Assembly (NCBI RefSeq): GCF_002287065.1
Contig: NZ_NSJZ01000003.1
Coordinates: forward strand, 1-64,000
Direction of reading: 5' to 3'
DNA: 64,000 nt
Source: Paracoccus salipaludis
GTDB lineage: Bacteria; Pseudomonadota; Alphaproteobacteria; Rhodobacterales; Rhodobacteraceae
A program made the position numbers and the translations under genes. Positions 7,424-16,381 of the stretch are shown one piece after another (the first letter of the stretch is position 1; every line of letters begins with the position of its first letter). Below the pieces are notes generated by a model. That model worked only from the letters and a program-made list of their open reading frames with translations. It did not search any database and was not told where the DNA came from.

Positions 7424-9790
7424 TTATTCCGCCCCGAGCGCCGCCGCTGCCGCAGGACGAAGCTCGGCCGCGATCCGGCGGTGAACCGCCAGCGCCTGCC
7501 CGACCACCTGGTCCATGTTGTAATAACGGTAGCTGCCCAGCCGGCCCGCGAAGATCACGCCGCGTTCCGCGCGGGCGAGGTCGTCGTAACGGCGGAACAG
7601 TTCCTGGTTCTCGGGACGCGGAATCGGATAATAGGGCTCGCCCTCGGCCGAGGGGTATTCGTAGGTGACCGAGGTCATCGGATGCACCTGCCCCGTCAGG
7701 TGCTTGTATTCCGTGATGCGGGTCCAGGGCACGTCCTCGGCAGGATAGTTCACCACGGCGACCGGCTGCATCTTCCGCATCGGCAGCGTCTCGTGCCGGA
7801 AGGCCAGGCTGCGATAGGGCAGGTGCCCGAAGCGGTGCCCGAAATAGGCGTCGATCGGTCCGGTATAGACCGTCAGGGGACCCCGGTCCGCGCGCTTGAG
7901 TTCGTGGAAGTCCGTGGACAGCGCGATGTCGATGCGGGGATGGTCGAGCATCCGCTCGAACATCCGGGTGAAGCCCTCGCGCGGCATCGCCTGGAACTTG
8001 TCCGTGAAATAGCGGTCGTCGGTGTTCGTCCGCGTGGGCACGCGCGAGGTCACGGTCTTGTCCAGCTGGCTGGGGTCCAGCCCCCACTGCTTGCGGGTGT
8101 AGCCCTGGAAGAAGGTCTCGTAGAGCTCGCGTCCGACAGCGTTCACCACCACGTCGCGCGAGGTGCGGATGTCCGCCACAGGTTCGGCGCGAGAGGCGAG
8201 GAAGGCGGCGGCTTCCTCGTCCGTGGACAGGGACAGCCCGTAAAGCTGGTTCAGCGTGGTGCGGTTGATGGGCATCGGCACCTGCTTGTCCCCCACCTGC
8301 GCCAGCACCCGATGTTCATAGGGGCGCCAGTCGGTGAAGCGGGACAGGAAGGACACCACCTCATCACTGTTGGTGTGGAAGATGTGCGGGCCATAGCGGT
8401 GGACGAGGATCCCCGCCGCGTCCCGGTGGTCATAGGCGTTGCCCGCGATATGTTCGCGCTTGTCCACGACCAGCACGCGCTGGCCCGAATCCTCGGCCAG
8501 CTTGCGTGCCAGCACAGAACCGGCGAAGCCCGCGCCGCAGATGGTCACGTCATAGCCGCTTGCGCCGCGGCGGATGCCGGGGGCGGGAAAGCGGTCCACG
8601 GGCGTCGGTTCCACCCGGCGGCGGGCCGCGGCGGCAACGGCGGCGGACATGGCCGCGAAGCTCGCGTCCCAGCTCATCGAGGCAAGCGTGCGGTCCGCCT
8701 GGTCGCGCCACTCGCCCCCGGCGCGCGACTGCTGCATCGCCGCCTCGCAGCCCGCGATGAAGGCCTCGTGCCCCTCGGCCACGTGAACGGCCGCCAGGTC
8801 GCCGTAATGGCGCAGCACGTCGCGGACCGGGGTCGAGACGACCGGCCGCCCTCCTGCCAGATATTCCGGGGTCTTGGTGGGAGAGATGAAGCGCGTGGCC
8901 TCGTTGATGGCGAAGGGCATCAGCGCCACGTCCCAGCCGGCCAGATACGAGGGCAGTTCGGCATAGTTCTTCTGGCCCAGCCAGTGGATGTTCTGGGCGC
9001 GGGGCAGGTCGGCCTCGGACACCTTGGCCAGGGGCCCCACCATCACGATCTGCCAGTCGGGCCGGGCCTTCGCCAGGGCGGCGATCAGGCCGAAGTCCAG
9101 CCGCTCGTCGATGACGCCATAATAGCCCAGGCGGGGACGGGGGATGCGCGCCATGTCATGCGGCTCGGCCGCCTGCGGCTGGCGGGCCGAGGCGAAATGC
9201 GCCGTGTCCACGGACGAGGGGAAGGGATGGATGTTGTCATGCCGGTTGCGCTTGGCTTCCCAGATCGACCAGCCGCCGGTGAAGACCACGTCTGCGGCGG
9301 CGATCAGCTCATCCTCGCGCTGGCGCAGTTCCGGGGGGGCGAAGCGGAAGGCCGACAGCTCGTCCATGCAGTCATAGACGACGGCTGCCGCGTCCACATG
9401 CCGCGCGATCGGCCACATCATGGGCGTGTAGAACCACAGGACCGGCTTGTGGATGCCCGTCAGCGCCAGCATCTGGTCCAGCAGCCGCGCCAGCCCCGCC
9501 TCCTGCTCCTCCCGGCTCCACCGGTCGGGGACGCGGGGGCGGATGGACTGAACGGTGGTGCCCTCGAAGGCATGGAATTCCAGATAGGGCAGGTGGTGGG
9601 TGGTCGGGATCGCCTCTTCCCACATCAGCACGCGCCGCGTCCGCGCGAAGCGTCCCATCAGGTGTTGCGGACGTTGCAGAACGAAATCCCAGCGCAGGTG
9701 CGAAAAGCAGATAAGGGGGGCATGCGCGCCATGATTGTCGGCGAAGGCCGAGGAAAGAACAGGGGCGATCGGGGAAGCGTCGTGCATCAT
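7424..9790 (-). CDS. Fusion protein: glycosyltransferase + UDP-galactopyranose mutase
   Basis: A 788-residue protein. Residues about 25-400 are a GT-B transferase with FSHLRWDFVLQRPQHLM, VVYDCMDELSAF, and the nucleotide-binding end SPTKTPEYLAGGRPVV. Residues about 413-788 are a full UDP-galactopyranose mutase (Glf), the flavoenzyme that interconverts UDP-galactopyranose and UDP-galactofuranose: FAD-binding ICGAGFAGSVLARKLAE, VDKREHIAGNAYD, HRYGPHIFHTN, KQWGLDPSQL, and the C-terminal FAGRLGSYRYYNMDQ. The pairing suggests that UDP-Galf is made next to its consumer. This is the first gene of the operon; ribosome-binding site aaagga precedes the ATG by 3 bases, with a second ATG one codon later. 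It faces the Crp-like regulator across 463 bp. Confidence 0.92.
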   Translation of the reverse strand: MMHDASPIAPVLSSAFADNHGAHAPLICFSHLRWDFVLQRPQHLMGRFARTRRVLMWEEAIPTTHHLPYLEFHAFEGTTVQSIRPRVPDRWSREEQEAGLARLLDQMLALTGIHKPVLWFYTPMMWPIARHVDAAAVVYDCMDELSAFRFAPPELRQREDELIAAADVVFTGGWSIWEAKRNRHDNIHPFPSSVDTAHFASARQPQAAEPHDMARIPRPRLGYYGVIDERLDFGLIAALAKARPDWQIVMVGPLAKVSEADLPRAQNIHWLGQKNYAELPSYLAGWDVALMPFAINEATRFISPTKTPEYLAGGRPVVSTPVRDVLRHYGDLAAVHVAEGHEAFIAGCEAAMQQSRAGGEWRDQADRTLASMSWDASFAAMSAAVAAAARRRVEPTPVDRFPAPGIRRGASGYDVTICGAGFAGSVLARKLAEDSGQRVLVVDKREHIAGNAYDHRDAAGILVHRYGPHIFHTNSDEVVSFLSRFTDWRPYEHRVLAQVGDKQVPMPINRTTLNQLYGLSLSTDEEAAAFLASRAEPVADIRTSRDVVVNAVGRELYETFFQGYTRKQWGLDPSQLDKTVTSRVPTRTNTDDRYFTDKFQAMPREGFTRMFERMLDHPRIDIALSTDFHELKRADRGPLTVYTGPIDAYFGHRFGHLPYRSLAFRHETLPMRKMQPVAVVNYPAEDVPWTRITEYKHLTGQVHPMTSVTYEYPSAEGEPYYPIPRPENQELFRRYDDLARAERGVIFAGRLGSYRYYNMDQVVGQALAVHRRIAAELRPAAAAALGAE

Positions 9791-10253
9791 CTATCCTTTA
9801 CGGGCACAGCGGCATGGGCCGGCTGGGCGGCTGGCGACCCGGACAAGCCCGGTCGGTTGTGAATGGTTCCTTGCTGTCCATCGACGAGGACCCGGCAGCG
9901 CGTCGAGTGTTGCAGATCGGTGCCGCACTGCCCGAGAACCTTCGCCCCGAGTCCCGAGCCTTTCGAGGATTCAATGCTCTAGCCCCGATGTCCGAGGCCT
10001 TTCCCCGAACAAACCGAGACAAGGCCCGATTAATCACGATCGAAGCCCAGTGGTCTCAGGACCGGTTGAAACAGTGCACCGAGTGCAGCAGCGCTGCCGT
10101 GCGACTTGCGAGTACTCATGACAAGAGACTAGAACAGGGGGTGACGCGTTTTACATCATCTAAAAGTGATAACTTAGTTAAGAGGGTGGAGTTCCCGGTT
10201 GGCCCCGCTCTCGGAATCGCTGTCTGACGCCACCTGAACGCCGGAGTGCCCTC
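9791..10253. promoter_or_regulatory. Intergenic control region between the glycan operon and a Crp-like regulator
   Basis: 463 bp without a convincing gene. It should hold the divergent promoters of the glycan operon and of the regulator. Bases about 10120-10190 are clearly less GC-rich than the surroundings. Within them lies the short palindrome TAACT-T-AGTTA at 10170-10180, about 75 bp before the regulator start, a possible operator. I could not place convincing -35/-10 hexamers. Short open frames in this stretch show neither recognisable similarity nor a good ribosome-binding site. Confidence 0.45.
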
Positions 10254-11018
10254 ATGTTGCTGAACCACGCCTATCCGGACATCTTCTCGGAGCCCGAGGC
10301 TCAGCTGCTCGCCAGCCTGCTTGGGCCGCCGATCACCGCGCGCAGCCGCTCAAGGGTGATCCGTGCCAACGTGGTCCTGAACCAGAGCCTTTACCTGACC
10401 CGCGGGATGCTGGGGCGCTACAGCCTGGACCGCCAGGGGCGGCGGCAGTTCGTGGGCATCCAGATCGTGGGCGACTATTTCGATATCGCGGCCTACCTGC
10501 TGAAATACCTGGATCACGACATCGACGCGCTGTCCCCGTGCGAGATGCGGCCGACCAGCCATGGACAGCTTGACCAGATCGGGCTGGACCGGCCCGACCT
10601 GTACCACAAGCTCTGGAGGATTTCGCTGATCGATGCCTCGATCGACCGCTACTGGATCTTCCGCCTGGGCCGGCTGGCCGGAAAGGCGCGGGTCGCCAAC
10701 TTCCTGACCGAGATGTTCGTACGCCTTTACGCGCGCGGCCTTTGTGGCACCACGTATTACGAACTGCCGCTGTCGCAGACCGATCTGGCCGAGATCAACG
10801 GAATGACCTCGGTTCATGTCAACAGGTTGCTGGGGGAACTTCGGCTGGACGGGCTTTGCACCCTGAGCGACGGTATCGTGCAGTTGGGCAATCTGGCCGG
10901 GCTGACCCGCGTGGGGCATTATTCACCCGAGTATCTCTATCTCGCCCCCGAGATCTCTGCCGAGGTGCGCGGTCTTCTGGGCCTCAAGGTGGCCCCGGCG
11001 GAACGGGTGGCGGAATAG
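10254..11018 (+). CDS. Crp/Fnr-family transcription regulator
   Basis: A 254-residue regulator with an N-terminal cyclic-nucleotide-like beta-barrel (RANVVLNQSLYLTRGMLGRYSLDRQGRRQ region, then IQIVGDYFDIAAYLL) and a C-terminal winged helix with LPLSQTDLAEINGMTSVHVNRLLGELR, the Crp-type recognition helix. The N-terminus has none of the Cys residues that bind the Fe-S cluster of FNR, so it is not an oxygen sensor of that kind; the effector is unknown. It is divergent from the glycan operon, which makes that operon its likeliest target, but this is inferred only from position. The ATG at 10254 fits the family length. Confidence 0.85.
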   Translation: MLLNHAYPDIFSEPEAQLLASLLGPPITARSRSRVIRANVVLNQSLYLTRGMLGRYSLDRQGRRQFVGIQIVGDYFDIAAYLLKYLDHDIDALSPCEMRPTSHGQLDQIGLDRPDLYHKLWRISLIDASIDRYWIFRLGRLAGKARVANFLTEMFVRLYARGLCGTTYYELPLSQTDLAEINGMTSVHVNRLLGELRLDGLCTLSDGIVQLGNLAGLTRVGHYSPEYLYLAPEISAEVRGLLGLKVAPAERVAE

Positions 11019-11194
11019 CCGCAGCCGGAAGGGCGCCGAGTGCCCCAAGTCGCGGGGGGCTGCCCCGCACGCTTTCGCAAGCTCCAAAAGCAGGGACGTG
11101 AAGCTTGACCGGCCGAAGGCCACCTGACCGGACCGCGCCGGTCGGCAGCCTGTTCAAAGAGCCGGAGGCACCGCCAGTTGCAGATCATGCCTCG

Positions 11195-11230
11195 AATAAA
11201 AGAACGGCCTGCACGGGTGCAGGCCGTTCC
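11195..11230 (-). terminator. Rho-independent terminator of clpX
   Basis: A perfect 12-bp stem (gaacggcctgca / tgcaggccgttc, 11202-11213 and 11218-11229) with loop cggg, followed on the minus strand by TTTTAT. It lies 24 bp past the clpX stop. Confidence 0.88.
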
Positions 11231-11253
11231 ATGAGGCTCGCGCGGGGCAGGGC

Positions 11254-12519
11254 TCAGCCTGCGGCGGCAGGCTCTTTCTTGGGATCGGCATGGATCTGAA
11301 GTGGGCGCGCCGAGGGATTGTCCACGGCCTCCTCGTTCACCACGATCTCGGTCACGCTGGTCAGGCCCGGCAGCTCGAACATGCTGTCGAGCAGGATGTC
11401 CTCCATGATCGACCGCAGCCCGCGGGCGCCCGTCTTGCGCTTGATGGCACGGCGAGCGATGGCCTTCAGCGCATCCTCGGTGAAGGTCAGCTTGACGTCC
11501 TCGAGGTCGAACAGCCGCTGATACTGCTTGACCAGCGCGTTCTTGGGCTTGGTCAGGATGGCGATCAGCGCGTCCTCGTCCAAGTCGGTCAGCGTGGCGA
11601 TCACCGGCAGGCGGCCGACGAATTCGGGGATCAGGCCGAACTTCAGCAGGTCCTCGGGTTCCAGGTCCTTGAAGACCTCGCCCACGCCGCGGTCGTCGTT
11701 TTCCTTGACGGTCGCGCCGAAGCCCATCGCCGTGCCCTTGTTGCGCTGGGCGATGATCCGGTCGAGGCCCGCGAAGGCGCCGCCGCAGATGAACAGGATG
11801 TTGGTCGTGTCCACCTGCAGGAACTCCTGCTGGGGATGCTTGCGTCCGCCCTGCGGAGGAACGCTGGCGACCGTGCCCTCCATGATCTTCAGCAGCGCCT
11901 GCTGCACGCCCTCGCCCGACACGTCGCGGGTGATCGAGGGGTTGTCGGACTTGCGCGTGATCTTGTCGACCTCGTCGATGTAGACGATGCCGCGCTGGGC
12001 GCGTTCCACGTTGTATTCCGAAGCCTGCAGCAGCTTGAGGATAATGTTCTCGACATCCTCGCCGACATAGCCCGCCTCGGTGAGCGTGGTGGCGTCGGCC
12101 ATCGTGAAGGGCACGTCCAGGATGCGGGCCAGCGTCTGCGCCAGCAGCGTCTTGCCGCAGCCCGTGGGGCCGATCAGCAGGATGTTCGACTTCGCCAGTT
12201 CGATGTCGGACTTCGAGCTGTGGTTCAGCCGCTTGTAGTGGTTATGGACCGCGACCGACAGCACGCGCTTGGCGTGTTCTTGGCCGATCACGTAATCGTC
12301 CAGCACCGCCATGATCTCGCGCGGCGAGGGGACGCCGTCGCCGGTCTTGAGGCCGGCGCTCTTGGTTTCCTCGCGGATGATGTCCATGCACAGCTCGACG
12401 CATTCATCGCAGATGAACACGGTCGGGCCCGCAATCAGCTTGCGGACCTCGTGCTGGCTTTTCCCGCAGAAGCTGCAGTAGAGCGTGTTCTTGCTGTCGC
12501 CGCCGGGCTGGTTCGCCAT
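11254..12519 (-). CDS. clpX: ClpX, ATPase subunit of the ClpXP protease
   Basis: ClpX is the AAA+ unfoldase that recognises substrates and feeds them to ClpP; in alphaproteobacteria it degrades cell-cycle regulators including CtrA. The 421-residue product has the N-terminal four-Cys zinc domain (YCSFCGKSQ and [10 protein letters not shown]), Walker [13 protein letters not shown], Walker [11 protein letters not shown], the pore-loop region GYVGEDVEN, and a C-terminal sensor-2 region [13 protein letters not shown]. The start is placed at the ATG reading [11 protein letters not shown] because the family begins this way and an agga box sits 8 bases ahead; another ATG three codons earlier (12528) is possible. 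clpP lies 159 bp upstream, in the same direction. A strong terminator follows. Confidence 0.97.
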   Translation of the reverse strand: MANQPGGDSKNTLYCSFCGKSQHEVRKLIAGPTVFICDECVELCMDIIREETKSAGLKTGDGVPSPREIMAVLDDYVIGQEHAKRVLSVAVHNHYKRLNHSSKSDIELAKSNILLIGPTGCGKTLLAQTLARILDVPFTMADATTLTEAGYVGEDVENIILKLLQASEYNVERAQRGIVYIDEVDKITRKSDNPSITRDVSGEGVQQALLKIMEGTVASVPPQGGRKHPQQEFLQVDTTNILFICGGAFAGLDRIIAQRNKGTAMGFGATVKENDDRGVGEVFKDLEPEDLLKFGLIPEFVGRLPVIATLTDLDEDALIAILTKPKNALVKQYQRLFDLEDVKLTFTEDALKAIARRAIKRKTGARGLRSIMEDILLDSMFELPGLTSVTEIVVNEEAVDNPSARPLQIHADPKKEPAAAG

Positions 12520-12678
12520 CGTCGTCATCCTTGCCTTTCAGGGACCGCGCGGTCGAAACGGACCCCGCGCGGTTCGGCCTGCGCCGGACAGGCGCCTTCT
12601 GTTCTGTCCGCCCATGTTAGATAGGGCGGTCGTCGGTCACAATCCCGCTTTCCTCACAAAAAAAGCGAGCTGCGGGCG

Positions 12679-13308
12679 TCAGCCCTCGGGGACGGCCTTG
12701 CCGCGCGCCTCGAGGATCTCGTCGATCAGTCCCCAGTCCTTCGCCTCGTCCGGCGACATGAAGCGGTCGCGTTCCAGCGCCTGCTCCACCTCGTCCAGCG
12801 TCCGGCCGGTGTGCTTGACGTAGATTTCGTTCAACCGGCGCTTGAGCTTCTCGGTTTCCTGCGCGTGGATCAGGATGTCCGAGGCCGTGCCCTGGAAGCC
12901 GCCCGAGGGCTGGTGGACCATGATCCGGCTGTTCGGCAGCGAATAGCGCGCGCCCTTTTCCCCCGCCGCCAGCAGCAGCGAGCCCATGGAGGCCGCCTGG
13001 CCGATCACCAGGGTCGAGATGCGCGGGCGGATGTACTGCATGGTGTCGTAGATCGACAGGCCCGAGGTCACGATGCCGCCAGGGCTGTTGATGTACATGC
13101 TGATGTCCTTGGACGGGTTCTCCGCCTCGAGGAACAGAAGCTGGGCGCAGACCAGCGTGGACATGCCGTCATGCACCGGCCCGGACAGGAAGATGATCCG
13201 CTCCTTCAGCAGGCGCGAGAAGATGTCATAGGCGCGTTCGCCCCGGCTGGTCTGTTCGACAACCATCGGGACAAGCGTGTTCATGTAGTATTCTGCCGGA
13301 TCCTGCAT
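12679..13308 (-). CDS. clpP: ClpP, proteolytic subunit of the Clp protease
   Basis: ClpP is the self-assembling serine protease chamber that partners ClpX and ClpA. The 209-residue product carries the catalytic Ser in [14 protein letters not shown], the catalytic His in [13 protein letters not shown], and the conserved IYINSPGG-type segment ([18 protein letters not shown]). The N-terminus [21 protein letters not shown] ends in the usual propeptide/loop junction. It precedes clpX on the same strand, the normal alphaproteobacterial order. The upstream region is shared with the divergent pth gene. It contains cgcCCCTATGac on the minus strand, which loosely resembles an RpoH -10, but I see no matching -35. 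Confidence 0.97.
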   Translation of the reverse strand: MQDPAEYYMNTLVPMVVEQTSRGERAYDIFSRLLKERIIFLSGPVHDGMSTLVCAQLLFLEAENPSKDISMYINSPGGIVTSGLSIYDTMQYIRPRISTLVIGQAASMGSLLLAAGEKGARYSLPNSRIMVHQPSGGFQGTASDILIHAQETEKLKRRLNEIYVKHTGRTLDEVEQALERDRFMSPDEAKDWGLIDEILEARGKAVPEG

Positions 13309-13447
13309 CTCGCCCCGTCACTTGCTGATTTCCGATTCGCCGCCGACCATCCCCGATCGAACCCGTCATAGGGGCGAAAACTTGACAGAGTCTTAGTTAC
13401 GGGCGAGGTCCACCGCAAGGGATGGGTCGAATACGAAAGAGTTGCCG

Positions 13448-14116
13448 ATGCTGTTGATGGTGGGACTGGGCAACCCCGGTGCAAAATACGCCGGCAACCG
13501 GCACAACATCGGCTTCATGGCGCTGGACCGGATCGCCGCCGACCACGGCTTCTCGCCCTGGAAGGCGCGCTTCCAAGGCCTCGTGGCCGAGGGTCGGCTG
13601 GGCGAAAACCGCGTGACCCTGCTGAAGCCGCAGACCTTCATGAACCTGTCGGGCCAGTCGGTGGGCGAGGCGATGCGCTATCTCAAGCTCACCCCGGCCG
13701 AAGTCGTGGTGCTGCATGACGAACTGGACCTCGCGCCGGGCACCTGCCGGCTGAAGACGGGTGGCGGGCACGCGGGTCACAACGGGCTGCGCTCGATCCA
13801 CCAGCATATCGGCGAGGCTTATCGCCGTCTCAGGATCGGCATCGGCCATCCCGGCCACAAGGACAAGGTCAGCGGCTATGTTCTGTCCGACTTCGCCAGG
13901 GCCGAGGAGGGGATGGTCGAAGACCTGCTGCGCGGGATCTCGGACGGCGCCGAGGCGCTGGCGCGGGGCGACGGCGCAGCCTTCGGCACGGCGCTGGCGG
14001 CCCGTGTCGCGCCGCCCAGGGCGAAGCCCGTCGCACGGCCGGCGGCCCCCGCGGCGGAACCCGAGCCCGCCCCGCCGCTTGATCCCCTGGAGGCGCTGCG
14101 TCGCCGCTTTTCCTGA
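13448..14116 (+). CDS. pth: Pth, peptidyl-tRNA hydrolase
   Basis: Pth cleaves peptidyl-tRNA released from stalled ribosomes and recycles the tRNA. The 222-residue product has the N-terminal [19 protein letters not shown] with the catalytic His, [20 protein letters not shown] with the catalytic Asp, and [13 protein letters not shown]. After about residue 185 there is a Pro/Ala-rich tail not found in the E. coli enzyme, as is common in Rhodobacterales. The ATG at 13448 puts VGLGNP at the usual distance from the start; a TTG two codons earlier is also in frame. The gene diverges from clpP, and the DUF2237 gene follows after 10 bp, so the two are likely co-transcribed. Confidence 0.95.
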   Translation: MLLMVGLGNPGAKYAGNRHNIGFMALDRIAADHGFSPWKARFQGLVAEGRLGENRVTLLKPQTFMNLSGQSVGEAMRYLKLTPAEVVVLHDELDLAPGTCRLKTGGGHAGHNGLRSIHQHIGEAYRRLRIGIGHPGHKDKVSGYVLSDFARAEEGMVEDLLRGISDGAEALARGDGAAFGTALAARVAPPRAKPVARPAAPAAEPEPAPPLDPLEALRRRFS

Positions 14117-14126
14117 GGAGCCCGCC

Positions 14127-14501
14127 ATGGAACCCTCGCTGAATGTCCTGGGAGAGCCGCTGCAACCCTGCTCGACGCGGCCGCTGACGGGCTTCTACCG
14201 CAACGGCTGCTGCGACACCGGCCCCGAGGATCACGGCAGCCACACGATCTGCGTCATCGCCACCCGGGAATTTCTGGCCTTCTCGAAATACCTCGGCAAC
14301 GACCTGTCCACGCCGCGTCCCGAATACGGCTTTGCCGGGCTGAAGGCGGGCGACCGCTGGTGCGTTTGCGCGGACCGGTTCCTGCAGGCGGCGCAGGAGT
14401 TCGCCGCCCCGCAGGTCGTCCTCGCCTCGACCCATCTGCGGGCGACCGAGATCGTGCCGCTGGAACTGTTGCGCGCCCACGCGATCGATGCGGCGAAATA
14501 A
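14127..14501 (+). CDS. DUF2237-family protein
   Basis: A 124-residue protein with the whole DUF2237 signature: NVLGEPLQPCS near the N-terminus, GFYRNGCCDTGPEDHGSHT, REFLAFSKYLGNDLSTP, and GDRWCVCADRF, followed by the closing THLRATEIVPLE. The family is widespread, cytoplasmic and uncharacterised; the conserved Cys and His suggest a metal or redox site, which is inference. A strong gaggag ribosome-binding site lies 6 bases before the ATG. The gene follows pth closely, and its last 14 bases overlap the start of the DUF4893 gene. Confidence 0.88.
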   Translation: MEPSLNVLGEPLQPCSTRPLTGFYRNGCCDTGPEDHGSHTICVIATREFLAFSKYLGNDLSTPRPEYGFAGLKAGDRWCVCADRFLQAAQEFAAPQVVLASTHLRATEIVPLELLRAHAIDAAK

Positions 14502-15087
14502 GGCGATCGCCTTGGCCCTGGCGGCGGCCATGGCTGGCTCGGCCGCAGGGGCGCAGGACATCCGCCCCGACGACCGGGCGCGGCTGGATCAGCTTGAAAC
14601 GGCAATGGGCCGGGCGCTGCGGCAGGTGCTGGCCACCGGCAGCGACGAGGACGTGGTGATCGCCACCGATGCCCTGCGCAGCCCCCCGATGCCGGCCGAT
14701 CCCGCGCAGGCGGGATCGCTTGCCGGGGATTGGCGCTGCAGCATGGTCAAGATGGGCGGCACCCTGCCGCTGGTCGCCTATCCCCCGTTCCGGTGCCGGA
14801 TCGAGGCCGAGGGTAACCTGCTGCGCTTCGAGAAGCTCACCGGCTCGCAGCGGACCAAGGGCACGATCCGGGCGATGGACGGACGCTGGGTTTATCTCGG
14901 TTCGACCTTCGTGCAGGGCGAGGCGCCCCGGCCCTACGGGGACTTCCCGCCCGAGTTCGACACGCAGGCCGGCGAGACCCTGCCCGATGTGGGCGTGCTG
15001 GAGGTCACGGGCGAAGGGCGGGCGCGGCTTGTCCTGCCGCTGCCCTACCGCGAGTCGGTCCTGAACGTGCTGGTGCTGACGCGCTGA
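14488..15087 (+). CDS. DUF4893-family exported protein
   Basis: A 199-residue protein with a signal peptide (MRRNKAIALALAAAMAGSAAGAQ, cleavage after about residue 22) and then the DUF4893 pattern, including LAGDWRCSMVKMGG, YPPFRCRIEAEG, and LGSTFVQGEAPRPYGD. Two Cys could pair in the periplasm. Function is unknown. The start overlaps the end of the DUF2237 gene by 14 bp in another frame, so it is probably translated by coupling. The stop is only 3 bp from the convergent trpB stop, leaving no room for a separate terminator. Confidence 0.82.
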   Translation: MRRNKAIALALAAAMAGSAAGAQDIRPDDRARLDQLETAMGRALRQVLATGSDEDVVIATDALRSPPMPADPAQAGSLAGDWRCSMVKMGGTLPLVAYPPFRCRIEAEGNLLRFEKLTGSQRTKGTIRAMDGRWVYLGSTFVQGEAPRPYGDFPPEFDTQAGETLPDVGVLEVTGEGRARLVLPLPYRESVLNVLVLTR

Positions 15088-15090
15088 GGC

Positions 15091-16317
15091 CTACGCCTCG
15101 ACCTGCACGCCCAGGTGACGGGCGACCGTGAAGATGTCCTTGTCGCCCCGGCCGCTGAGGTTCATCACGATCAGGTGCTCGGGCGGCAGCTCGGGCGCGA
15201 TCTTGGCGATGTGGGCCAGCGCATGGCTGGGTTCCAGCGCCGGGATGATCCCTTCCGTCTCGCAGCAGAGGGTGAAGGCGGCCAGCGCCTCGTCATCCGT
15301 CACGCTGACATATTCCGCGCGACCGATGTCGCGCAGCCAGGCGTGCTCCGGCCCGATGCCGGGATAATCCAGCCCCGCGCTGATCGAGTGGCCTTCGAGG
15401 ATCTGCCCCTCGTCGTCCTGCAGCAGGTAGGTGCGGTTGCCGTGCAGGACGCCGGGGCGCCCGCCGGTGAGGCTGGCGCAATGCTGCATCGTCTCGTCCA
15501 CGCCCTTGCCGCCGGCCTCGACCCCGATGATCCGCACGGAACGGTCGTCGAGGAAGGGGTGGAAGATGCCCATGGCGTTGGACCCGCCGCCGATCGCCGC
15601 GATGACCGTGTCGGGCAGGCGTCCTTCGCGTTCGAGGATCTGCACCTTGGTTTCCTCGCCGATGATGCGCTGGAAGTCGCGCACCATGGCCGGGTAGGGA
15701 TGCGGCCCTGCCACCGTGCCGATGCAGTAGAAGGTGTCGCGCACGTTCGTCACCCAGTCGCGCAGGGCGTCGTTCATCGCGTCCTTCAGCGTGCCGCGGC
15801 CGGACTGGACGGCCACGACCTCGGCCCCCAGCAGGCGCATGCGGAAGACGTTGGGCTGCTGGCGGCGCACGTCCTCGGCGCCCATGTAGACCACGCATTT
15901 CAGGCCGAAGCGCGCGCAGACGGTGGCCGTCGCCACGCCATGCTGGCCCGCGCCGGTTTCCGCGATGATCCGCGTCTTGCCCATGCGGCGCGCCAGAAGG
16001 ATCTGGCCCAGCACGTTGTTGATCTTGTGGCTGCCCGTGTGGTTCAGCTCTTCGCGCTTCATGTAGATCGTGGCGCCGCCCAGCCGCTCGGTCAGCCGCT
16101 CGGCCTTGTACAGCGGCGAGGGGCGGCCGACGTAATGCGTCCACAGCTCGTCCATCTCGGCCTTGAAGACAGGGTCGGTCTTGGCCTTCTCGTATTCCGC
16201 CTGAAGGTCGAGGATCAGGGGCATCAGCGTTTCGCTGACGAAGCGGCCGCCAAAGATGCCGAAGCGTCCCTGTTCGTCGGGGCCGGTCATGAAGCTGTTG
16301 ATGAGGTCTTCGGCCAT
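15091..16317 (-). CDS. trpB: TrpB, tryptophan synthase beta subunit
   Basis: TrpB joins indole and serine to make tryptophan using pyridoxal phosphate. The 408-residue product has the PLP lysine in [11 protein letters not shown], the substrate loop [12 protein letters not shown], the phosphate-binding [10 protein letters not shown], and the C-terminal LSGRGDKD. It begins [20 protein letters not shown], a standard length and start. trpF lies 64 bp upstream on the same strand, the common alphaproteobacterial trpF-trpB pair. trpA is not in the window; normally it follows trpB, but here the next gene is convergent. Confidence 0.98.
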   Translation of the reverse strand: MAEDLINSFMTGPDEQGRFGIFGGRFVSETLMPLILDLQAEYEKAKTDPVFKAEMDELWTHYVGRPSPLYKAERLTERLGGATIYMKREELNHTGSHKINNVLGQILLARRMGKTRIIAETGAGQHGVATATVCARFGLKCVVYMGAEDVRRQQPNVFRMRLLGAEVVAVQSGRGTLKDAMNDALRDWVTNVRDTFYCIGTVAGPHPYPAMVRDFQRIIGEETKVQILEREGRLPDTVIAAIGGGSNAMGIFHPFLDDRSVRIIGVEAGGKGVDETMQHCASLTGGRPGVLHGNRTYLLQDDEGQILEGHSISAGLDYPGIGPEHAWLRDIGRAEYVSVTDDEALAAFTLCCETEGIIPALEPSHALAHIAKIAPELPPEHLIVMNLSGRGDKDIFTVARHLGVQVEA

Positions 16318-16381
16318 GATGGTTCTCCGCGATCAGAAGCGCCTTGTAGGCCCGATCAACGCCCCGGTAAAGCCGCGCGGC

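Noticed and set aside
5630..9862. Very long open frame (about 1,410 codons) on the plus strand across the glycan operon
   Set aside because: It is antisense to three genes with clear domains; its codons are the complement of a high-GC coding strand and its translation is Gly/Arg/His/Gln-rich without any motif.
9814..10227. Open frame of 137 codons in the gap before the Crp-like gene
   Set aside because: No ribosome-binding site, no domain and codon use unlike the neighbours; the region fits a regulatory gap.
13309..13441. RpoH-like promoter for clpP
   Set aside because: CCCTATG resembles the -10, but no CTTGAA-type -35 lies at the right distance.
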